From assembly GCA_025057335.1 (NCBI GenBank), contig JANWXG010000057.1:1-11986 (forward strand): a DNA stretch of 11,986 bases. Reading direction: 5' to 3'. A model generated the notes under the pieces. The model searched no databases. It was not told the DNA's origin and worked only from the letters and a program-made list of their open reading frames with translations. Within the stretch, counting starts at the first letter, position 1. Every line of letters starts with the position of its first letter. Shown piece by piece: positions 1 to 5,057 of the stretch. The DNA is from a bacterium. Lineage in GTDB: Bacteria > Armatimonadota > HRBIN16. The translations under genes were made by a program, and so were the position numbers.

Positions 1-37
1 GTACTTTAGTGCGCCCAGCAGGCTAAAGCCTGCACTA
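1..37. repeat. Nested hairpin at the left edge
   Basis: A short inverted repeat GCAGGC-TAAA-GCCTGC (18-33) is enclosed by a second pair, TAGTGC (7-12) and GCACTA (32-37). It has no reading frame and no T-tract, so it looks like an interspersed palindromic repeat, not a terminator. The window edge may cut it. Confidence 0.45.
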
Positions 38-80
38 CGAACGAGCAAGTCTGTAGTGGCGCACTTTGGACAAAAGCAAC

Positions 81-106
81 GGCTCGGCAGGAGCCTCGCC
101 CTCCAG
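81..106 (-). repeat. 26-nt hairpin repeat B, copy 1
   Basis: On the minus strand this reads CTGGAGGG, then CGAGGCTCC, then TGCCGAGCC. It is the first of ten 26-nt relatives in the window that share the CTGGAGGG head and a GCC or ACC tail. No coding content. Confidence 0.65.
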
Positions 107-113
107 ACCTTTT

Positions 114-171
114 GTCATTCTGAGCGTCAGCGAAGAATCCCTGAGATGCTTCGCCTTCGGCTCAGCATGAC
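114..171. repeat. Palindromic repeat A, copy 1 (58 nt)
   Basis: The outer arms GTCATTCTGAGC (114-125) and GCTCAGCATGAC (160-171) are complementary except at one position. Inside, GCGAAGAATC and GATGCTTCGC form a second near-complementary pair, so the whole element can fold as one long hairpin. Two further copies lie at 11356 and 11564. Sequences of this kind are known as interspersed palindromes in many bacterial genomes, and their spurious translations contain strings such as CHSERSEES. Confidence 0.8.
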
Positions 172-175
172 AACA

Positions 176-201
176 CTGGAGGGTCGCGCTCCGTCGCGAC
201 C
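176..201 (+). repeat. 26-nt hairpin repeat B, copy 2
   Basis: After CTGGAG comes a perfect 7-bp stem, GGTCGCG (182-188) and CGCGACC (195-201), around the loop CTCCGT. With copy 3 on the opposite strand it makes a larger inverted pair spanning 176-239. Confidence 0.7.
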
Positions 202-213
202 ATGAAACCTAAC

Positions 214-239
214 GGCTCGGCAGGAGACTCGCCCTCCAG
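214..239 (-). repeat. 26-nt hairpin repeat B, copy 3
   Basis: Minus strand: CTGGAGGG head and TGCCGAGCC tail. It differs from copy 1 at a single position in the middle. It faces copy 2 across a 12-bp spacer. Confidence 0.65.
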
Positions 240-274
240 AGCGAGTGGCAGGTCGTATTTCGTCACATGCTTGC

Positions 275-300
275 GGATGCGACGGAGCGCATCCCTCCAA
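275..300 (-). repeat. 26-nt hairpin repeat B, copy 4
   Basis: Minus strand: TTGGAG head, then a perfect 7-bp stem GGATGCG and CGCATCC around the loop CTCCGT. The loop matches copy 2, while both arms of the stem have changed and still pair. Confidence 0.7.
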
Positions 301-307
301 ACCAACT

Positions 308-333
308 CTGGAAGGGCGCAATCCGTCGCGACC
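308..333 (+). repeat. 26-nt hairpin repeat B, copy 5 (degenerate)
   Basis: CTGGAAGGG head, ATCCGT in the loop position and CGCGACC tail, as in copy 2. The left arm no longer pairs fully, so this copy looks decayed. Confidence 0.55.
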
Positions 334-345
334 ACACGCAACCAA

Positions 346-371
346 TCGCTCGACAGGAGCCTTGCCCTCTG
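346..371 (-). repeat. 26-nt hairpin repeat B, copy 6 (degenerate)
   Basis: A minus-strand relative of copies 1 and 3 with several substitutions. The CAGGAGCC and GCCCTC blocks are still recognisable. Confidence 0.5.
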
Positions 372-379
372 TATGCAGG

Positions 380-405
380 TTGGAGGGCGAACCTCTCGGT
401 GAGCC
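380..405 (+). repeat. 26-nt hairpin repeat B, copy 7
   Basis: TTGGAGGGCGA head and CGGTGAGCC tail, closest to the CGAGGCTCC subtype. It is the last of seven copies packed between 81 and 405 in mixed orientation. Confidence 0.55.
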
Positions 406-447
406 ATCCCCCTCCCTTCCCCTCCTCGCACGCGGGAAGAAATGCAA

Positions 448-473
448 TAGGGGCGCACTGCCGTGCGCCCCTA
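448..473 (-). terminator. Intrinsic terminator downstream of glnA
   Basis: A perfect 11-bp stem (448-458 with 463-473) closes a 4-nt TGCC loop, 26 nt past the glnA stop. Read on the minus strand it is followed by ATTGCATTTC, a modest T-rich tail. Position and strand fit glnA. The core is nearly the same as a hairpin at 11414-11431, so it may belong to a repeat family. Confidence 0.7.
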
Positions 474-498
474 ATCGGTGGGAGCCTCAGCCCGCCTG

Positions 499-1914
499 CT
501 ACACGTCGAAATACAGCACGAACTCGTAAGGATGCGGGCGCAGTGCTACCCCTTCTACCTCTCGCTTCTGCTTGTACTCGATGTAGGTCTCGATCAGGTC
601 CTCGGTGAACACCTCCCCGCGCAACAGGTACTCATGATCCTCGCGCAGCGCCTGCAGCGACTCTGCCAGGCTCGCTGGCGTGTGCTGGATGCCCTTGCGC
701 TCCTCCGCAGGCAGCTCGTACAGGTCTTTATCGATGGGGTCGGGCGGCACGATTTTGTTCTGGATGCCGTCGATGCCCGCCATCAGCATCGCCGCGAAGG
801 CAAGGTAGGGGTTGCAGGAGGGGTCGGGCGCGCGGAACTCGATGCGCTTAGACTTGGGGGAGGCAGAGTACATCGGGATGCGGATGCACGCCGAGCGGTT
901 GCGCTGGCTGTAGATGAGGTTGATGGGCGCCTCGTAGCCCGGCACCAGGCGGCGATAGGAGTTTGTGGTAGGTGCCGCGAACGCCAGCACGCTGGCAGCA
1001 TGCTTGAGGATACCGCCGATGTAGTAGATGGCAGTCTCCGACAGCCCCGCGTAGCCCCGCTCATCATAGAACAGGTTCACACCGTCCTTCCACAGGCTCT
1101 GGTGTACGTGCATTCCCGATCCGTTGTCCATGAAGATGGGCTTGGGCATGAAGGTGGCGGTGTAGCCATTTTGAAAAGCGGTCTGCTTGACCACATACTT
1201 GTACTTCATCAGGTTGTCGCCCATCTGCACCAGAGGAGCAAAGCGGATATCGATCTCGCCCTGTCCCGCTGTGGCGACCTCATGGTGATGCACTTCGACC
1301 TCAACGCCGATTGACATCAGGTTCAGCACCATCTCCGTGCGCAGGTCTTGCAGCGAGTCCATCGGCGGGCAGGGGAAGTAGCCTTCCTTGTAGCGCACCT
1401 TGTAGCCCAGGTTGGGCTTCTCGTCTCGCCCCATGTTCCAGGCGCCTTCGTCGGAATCGATGAAGTAGTAGCCCGAATGCTGGTTCTGGTCGAAGCGCAC
1501 GTCGTTGAGCACATAGAACTCCGCCTCAGGACCGAAGTAGGCTACGTCGGCAATCCCCGTGGAGCGCAGGTACTGCTCCGCCTTCTGCGCGACGTAGCGG
1601 GGGTCACGGGTGTAGCGCTCGCGCGTGAGCGGGTCTACTACGTCGCAAATGAACACGACGGTCGGATGCTGCGTGAAGGGGTCCATGAACGCCGAGTTGG
1701 GGTCGGGGACAAGCAGCATGTCCGACTCATTAATCACCTGGAAGCCGCGAATGGAGGAACCGTCAAAGCCAATTCCCTCCTCGAACACGCTCTCGTCTAG
1801 CGCCTCGATAGGGATGGAGAAGTGTTGCCAGGTGCCTGGCAGGTCGGTAAAGCGCAGGTCAACAATACGAGCCTCCTTCTCACGCGCAAAGTCAATCGCT
1901 TCTCTAGGTGTCAT
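499..1914 (-). CDS. glnA: Glutamine synthetase, type I (GSI-beta-like)
   Basis: Cytoplasmic enzyme that makes glutamine from glutamate, ammonia and ATP, the main ammonia-assimilation step; the family forms dodecamers. The 471 residues match the usual type I length. Visible signatures are the N-terminal FDGSSIRGF motif, the ATP-site block KPIFMDNGSGMHVHQS, NRSACIRIP, and RIEFRAPDPSCNPYLAFAAM near the end. The DLYELPAEE motif puts a tyrosine at residue 399, matching the adenylylated Tyr397 of E. coli, so control by a GlnE adenylyltransferase is possible; no glnE is in the window. I chose the ATG at 1914 because GAAGGAGG lies just upstream and the protein then begins at the normal family N-terminus; an upstream in-frame ATG at 2022 would add 36 unrelated residues. 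The gene is monocistronic here, with its own promoter, a leader hairpin and a terminator. Confidence 0.97.
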   Translation of the reverse strand: MTPREAIDFAREKEARIVDLRFTDLPGTWQHFSIPIEALDESVFEEGIGFDGSSIRGFQVINESDMLLVPDPNSAFMDPFTQHPTVVFICDVVDPLTRERYTRDPRYVAQKAEQYLRSTGIADVAYFGPEAEFYVLNDVRFDQNQHSGYYFIDSDEGAWNMGRDEKPNLGYKVRYKEGYFPCPPMDSLQDLRTEMVLNLMSIGVEVEVHHHEVATAGQGEIDIRFAPLVQMGDNLMKYKYVVKQTAFQNGYTATFMPKPIFMDNGSGMHVHQSLWKDGVNLFYDERGYAGLSETAIYYIGGILKHAASVLAFAAPTTNSYRRLVPGYEAPINLIYSQRNRSACIRIPMYSASPKSKRIEFRAPDPSCNPYLAFAAMLMAGIDGIQNKIVPPDPIDKDLYELPAEERKGIQHTPASLAESLQALREDHEYLLRGEVFTEDLIETYIEYKQKREVEGVALRPHPYEFVLYFDV

Positions 1915-1970
1915 GTAGTTCGTTTCCTCCTTCTCTCGCACGTTTTGAGGCGTCCTCCGGGCAAAGCAAA

Positions 1971-2015
1971 AGGGACGCTCCCGCAGAGTCATTCTGCGTG
2001 CAGAGGAGCGTCCCT
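1971..2015 (-). terminator. Terminator-like hairpin in the glnA leader (possible attenuator)
   Basis: On the minus strand AGGGACGCTCC (2015-2005) pairs perfectly over 11 bp with GGAGCGTCCCT (1981-1971). A 5-bp inner hairpin, GCAGA and TCTGC, sits inside. TTTGCTTTGC follows directly and extends the final T to four in a row. This has intrinsic-terminator shape and lies between the glnA promoter and its ribosome binding site. In the plus direction the following bases are not T-rich. That suggests regulated premature termination, which is inference. Confidence 0.65.
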
Positions 2016-2050
2016 CTAACAAACCTGAGGCTACCTCGCCTGGTGTCTCC

Positions 2051-2086
2051 AGACTGTAATATACCCTCTTTTCGCGCAGGAGTCAA
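2051..2086 (-). promoter_or_regulatory. Sigma70-type promoter of glnA
   Basis: On the minus strand TTGACT (2086-2081) and TATATT (2063-2058) are separated by exactly 17 bp. Transcription should start near 2051, giving a leader of about 137 nt before the glnA ATG. No sigma54-type GG-N10-GC element is evident. Confidence 0.75.
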
Positions 2087-2126
2087 GCTGCCCACAGCGA
2101 ACCCTCTCCCGGAAGGAGGAGACGGT

Positions 2127-2840
2127 ATGGACAACGCTTTGCGCCATTTGCAAGAAAAGGTGTACGAAGCTAACATGGCACTGGTGCGACACGGGCTGGT
2201 GGTGCTGACCTGGGGTAACGCCAGTGAGATAGACCGCGAGTTGGGAATCTGTGGCATCAAACCCAGCGGCGTGCCTTACGAGGAGCTGCGACCAGAACAT
2301 ATCGTGCTGGTAGACATGGAAGGAAAGGTGGTGGAGGGAGACCTGCGTCCCTCTTCCGATACGCCTACGCACTTAGTGCTTTACCAGCAGTTCAGCGGGA
2401 TTGGCGGTATCGTGCATACCCATTCGCGATACGCCACTGCCTGGGCACAGGCAATGCGTCCCTTGCCCTGCTTTGGCACGACCCACGCCGACGTCTTCTA
2501 CGGCGCCGTGCCCTGCACGCGCCCGCTCACTGAAGAGGAGATTTCAGGCGACTACGAGCGCCACACGGGGCTGGTGATTGTAGAGACCTTTCAGAACCTG
2601 GGCATTGACCCGCTACACGTGCCTGCCGTGCTGGTAGCGCAGCACGCGCCCTTCGTGTGGGGCGAGAACGCTGCGAAGGCAGTAGAGACAGCGGTCACGC
2701 TGGAAGAGGTCGCCGCGATAGCGCTCTGGACACAGGTGGCGCAGGAGGCATGGCAGAAGCTCTCCCCCGTGTCTCAAGCATTGCTGGACAAACACTTCTG
2801 GCGCAAGCACGGCGAAGGAGCATACTACGGGCAGGGCTAG
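2127..2840 (+). CDS. araD: L-ribulose-5-phosphate 4-epimerase
   Basis: A class II aldolase-fold enzyme that interconverts L-ribulose 5-phosphate and D-xylulose 5-phosphate, feeding L-arabinose into the pentose phosphate pathway. The 237 residues align along nearly their whole length with what I recall of E. coli AraD. Shared features are LTWGN, IKPSGV, SSDTPTH, the metal-site GGIVHTHSR, TTHADVFYG with the catalytic aspartate, the later metal histidine in QHAPF, and the C-terminal YYGQ tyrosine. Start: GGAAGGAGGAG (2111-2121) precedes the ATG at 2127. A longer in-frame ORF reaches back to 1908, but that extension reads through the glnA promoter and leader and looks non-coding. The gene diverges from glnA and converges on the ABC permease, 30 bp away. 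No araA or araB is nearby, so substrate supply in vivo (arabinose, ascorbate or another route) is unknown. Confidence 0.95.
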   Translation: MDNALRHLQEKVYEANMALVRHGLVVLTWGNASEIDRELGICGIKPSGVPYEELRPEHIVLVDMEGKVVEGDLRPSSDTPTHLVLYQQFSGIGGIVHTHSRYATAWAQAMRPLPCFGTTHADVFYGAVPCTRPLTEEEISGDYERHTGLVIVETFQNLGIDPLHVPAVLVAQHAPFVWGENAAKAVETAVTLEEVAAIALWTQVAQEAWQKLSPVSQALLDKHFWRKHGEGAYYGQG

Positions 2841-2870
2841 CGCGCGGGGGGATAGAGGGCGGTATCACTG

Positions 2871-3731
2871 CTAACCCTTTATCGCTCCCAGCTGTATGCC
2901 ACGCACCAGAAACTTCTGCGACACCACGAACAGGATGACGAGCGGAATGATGTTCATGACGCTCGCCGCCATAATCAGGTTCGTCTGCCTGCCGTAGTTG
3001 GTGTCAAAGTAGAGCATGCCGATGGGCAAAGTGCGCAGGTGCTCGCTCTTAATCAGGATGAGCGGCCAGAAGAAGGAGCCGTAATTCCCCATGAAGGTGA
3101 ATATCGCGAGCGTGATGAGCCCCGCCCGCGATAGCGGCAGGATGATATCCCAGAAGATTTGCCAGTGCGTGGCGCCATCGATCTTCGCTGCCTCATCCAG
3201 AGAGGGCGGGATGGTGAGCATGAACTGCCTCAGCAGAAAGGTGCCAAACGCGCTAAATGCAGCAGGCACAATCAGCCCCACGTAGGAGTCCAGCAGACGT
3301 AACCACACCATGAGCGTGTAGTTCGGAATCATCGTGACCACGCCAGGCACCATCAGCGTAGCGAGATAGAGCCGGAACACGGCGTCGCGTCCCCGCCACT
3401 GCAGGCGAGAAAAAGCATACGCTGCCATGGCGCTAGTGAGACATTGCAGAAACGTGACCCATGCGGCGATGAACACGCTATTAAAGTAGTAACGGGCGAA
3501 GGGAATTTGCTCGAAGACCTTCACGTAGTTTTCGGGGTGCCACGTGCTGGGCAGAGGGTTGATTTGCTCCACTTCCTCCAGAGGTTTGAAACTGGCTAAC
3601 ACCATCCACACGAACGGGGCGAGCGTCGTCAAAGCGATGAGCGTCAACACCAGATGGCTGAGCAACACTTTTCCCACCCGGTTCCACCATAACACGAGCG
3701 ATGACGGTCTCTGAACCGCGCGACCTCCCAC
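2871..3731 (-). CDS. Carbohydrate ABC transporter permease, MalG family
   Basis: Inner-membrane subunit of a sugar importer of the CUT1 type (binding-protein-dependent transport, MalG/LacG-like). About six hydrophobic segments are visible, the first at LTLIALTTLAPFVWMVLASF. The cytoplasmic EAA loop that contacts the ATPase is clear at about residue 180: EAAKIDGATHWQIFWDIILP. The N- and C-terminal regions are typical, ending in GIQLGAIKG. I place the start at the GTG at 3731, because AGAGGGGGAG lies 9 nt upstream and 286 residues fit the family. A TTG at 3779 would add 16 residues but falls inside a hairpin with no ribosome site. The usual MalF-type partner, solute-binding protein and ATPase are absent from both sides. 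Substrate unknown; the oxidoreductase upstream suggests a sugar or sugar acid. Confidence 0.9.
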   Translation of the reverse strand: MGGRAVQRPSSLVLWWNRVGKVLLSHLVLTLIALTTLAPFVWMVLASFKPLEEVEQINPLPSTWHPENYVKVFEQIPFARYYFNSVFIAAWVTFLQCLTSAMAAYAFSRLQWRGRDAVFRLYLATLMVPGVVTMIPNYTLMVWLRLLDSYVGLIVPAAFSAFGTFLLRQFMLTIPPSLDEAAKIDGATHWQIFWDIILPLSRAGLITLAIFTFMGNYGSFFWPLILIKSEHLRTLPIGMLYFDTNYGRQTNLIMAASVMNIIPLVILFVVSQKFLVRGIQLGAIKG

Positions 3732-3735
3732 TACC

Positions 3736-3745
3736 TGACGCTCCC
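3736..3745 (-). promoter_or_regulatory. Ribosome binding site favouring the GTG start of the permease
   Basis: On the minus strand GAGGGGGAG ends 9 nt before the GTG at 3731. No comparable site precedes the TTG at 3779, so this decides the start. Confidence 0.5.
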
Positions 3746-3768
3746 CCTCTGGACACGATGATAGGCGT

Positions 3769-3800
3769 GTATCGGGCAACCGTTCGCGGTTGCCCGATAC
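3769..3800. repeat. Perfect 32-bp palindromic hairpin between the oxidoreductase and permease genes
   Basis: GTATCGGGCAACC (3769-3781) is exactly complementary to GGTTGCCCGATAC (3788-3800), and an added G-C pair makes a 14-bp stem around a 4-nt loop (TTCG on plus, CGAA on minus). It begins 6 nt after the oxidoreductase stop. The T-rich side (TTTCTGT) is on the plus strand, so for the minus-strand operon it is not a classical terminator. An mRNA-stability or partial-terminator element is possible. Confidence 0.75.
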
Positions 3801-3806
3801 TTTCTG

Positions 3807-4907
3807 TCATAGCTTGATAGCCGTCGACTTCGACATCTGACGCACCTCGTCGGCGCTCACCTCGCGCCCCAGCTGGTCCGAGAGGTAGATCCCCTCGCTG
3901 ATGAGCATAGTGGCGAGGGCGATTTCGGCGGTAGGCAACAGCTCCACACGCCCTTGCAACGCCGCAATCCAGTGGTGCTGAGGCGAGTCGTAGGCGTCCG
4001 TGTTTTCGTACAACTGATGCCAGCGCCAATCTGCACTGTTGAGGTCAAAGGTGGCGTTCATGTCCATGTCTGCAAGGGTAGTGAAGTATCCGAACGGCTG
4101 CAGGCGTACGCCTCCCTTCGAGCCAAGCAGGTAACTTCCCTCAAACCCGTCGAGATGCGCTGCCCACGCCTCGATGATGTCTATCGTTACGCCATCGGCG
4201 CACTTCACAAAACCCATGCCCAGCTCCTCCACGTCATACCCGCTGATTGCGCGCCGATGGGGGTCCATCTCGGTCTCCTGGTACACCTTGCCGCTGATGC
4301 GCTCCACCCGGGGCAGCCCCAGCAGGTACAACACCTGTGCGATGTGGTAAACGCCCATGTCGTACAGCGCACCTCCCGCTGCAACCGCTTTCTGCACGAA
4401 CGAGGCGGTTCCGTAGCCGTCCACATAGGGGCGACCACGCCGACGGAATCCGGTGGAACGGGCATGATACAGTCTCCCGAGATATCCCCCATCGATGAGC
4501 CTCTTCGCCGCTTTGGTCTCCTTGGAAAAGAGGGTCGCGAGCTGGATAGAGAGCTTCTTGCCTGTGCGCTGGGCGGCTTCATACATGGCGAGTGCATCGA
4601 TGTATGCCCCCGCCATCGGCTTCTCGCAGTATACGTGCTTGCCCGCTTGCAGTGCCTCTATCGTGACAGGAGCGTGCAAGTTGTTATGCAAGCATACATC
4701 GACGGCGTCAATATCGTCCCGCTCCAGCAGCTTGCGGAAGTCGGTCGTCGTGTAGGGGATTTGGTACTCCTCGGCTACCCGTTGCAGCTCCGCTTCGTTG
4801 ATATCGGCAGCTGCGACAATCTGCGCCCCGGGGATGCGGGCGTAGTGTTGCAGATGGATTTTGCCAATCTGTCCCACGCCAATCATGCCAATACGCACTG
4901 GTTGCAT
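3807..4907 (-). CDS. Gfo/Idh/MocA family NAD(P)-dependent oxidoreductase
   Basis: Probably a cytoplasmic sugar, sugar-acid or cyclitol dehydrogenase. The N-terminal Rossmann domain shows GVGQIG at residues 10-15, followed by an acidic AADIN. The family EKP motif is at residues 95-97 (CEKPMA). The C-terminal domain has GGALYDMGVYHI with Asp183; Tyr187 sits where many relatives carry histidine, as in glucose-fructose oxidoreductase-like members. The 366 residues are a normal length and no signal peptide is seen. I prefer the ATG at 4907, because AGGAG lies 8 nt upstream; the GTG at 4916 overlaps that site. The gene is first in a probable two-gene operon with the sugar permease, which supports a carbohydrate role. 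The substrate cannot be read from sequence alone. Confidence 0.92.
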   Translation of the reverse strand: MQPVRIGMIGVGQIGKIHLQHYARIPGAQIVAAADINEAELQRVAEEYQIPYTTTDFRKLLERDDIDAVDVCLHNNLHAPVTIEALQAGKHVYCEKPMAGAYIDALAMYEAAQRTGKKLSIQLATLFSKETKAAKRLIDGGYLGRLYHARSTGFRRRGRPYVDGYGTASFVQKAVAAGGALYDMGVYHIAQVLYLLGLPRVERISGKVYQETEMDPHRRAISGYDVEELGMGFVKCADGVTIDIIEAWAAHLDGFEGSYLLGSKGGVRLQPFGYFTTLADMDMNATFDLNSADWRWHQLYENTDAYDSPQHHWIAALQGRVELLPTAEIALATMLISEGIYLSDQLGREVSADEVRQMSKSTAIKL

Positions 4908-5036
4908 CGGTTCCACTCCTCAGCGAAGAATTGTACTGACAGGATAGATTTCGCGTCGGGCTGGAAAGTTACCTCGTGAGGGGAGGAAATAGGCGCTATG
5001 CCCATTCCACTCCGCCACCCTGGAAGCCGAATCAGG

Positions 5037-5042
5037 TATAAT
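5037..5042 (+). promoter_or_regulatory. Candidate -10 element of the mfd promoter
   Basis: A perfect TATAAT. No good -35 hexamer lies 16-18 bp upstream, and there is no extended -10 TG. The predicted start near 5049 would leave only about 9 nt before the ATG at 5058, or about 42 nt before the in-frame ATG at 5091. Confidence 0.45.
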
Positions 5043-5057
5043 CTGTAGACGGCGACG

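Noticed and set aside
81..405. Possible CRISPR array
   Set aside because: The copies are in mixed orientation, diverged, and separated by gaps of very different length; no cas genes are present. This is not a direct-repeat array.
478..1314. 278-codon plus-strand ORF opposite glnA
   Set aside because: It lies wholly antisense to an unmistakable glutamine synthetase and its translation has no family features; long antisense ORFs are expected in GC-rich coding DNA.
1915..2051. Known riboswitch or T-box upstream of glnA
   Set aside because: I could not find the conserved blocks of the glutamine riboswitch, the T-box element, or paired ANTAR loops. Only the terminator-like hairpin is supported.
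1908..2126. N-terminal extension of AraD from an upstream in-frame start
   Set aside because: The extension reads through the glnA promoter and leader hairpin, and a strong ribosome site sits directly before 2127, where the normal AraD N-terminus begins.
3954..4979. 341-codon plus-strand ORF opposite the oxidoreductase gene
   Set aside because: Antisense shadow of an intact Gfo/Idh/MocA gene, with no ribosome site and a translation rich in His, Val, Arg and Leu that resembles no known family.
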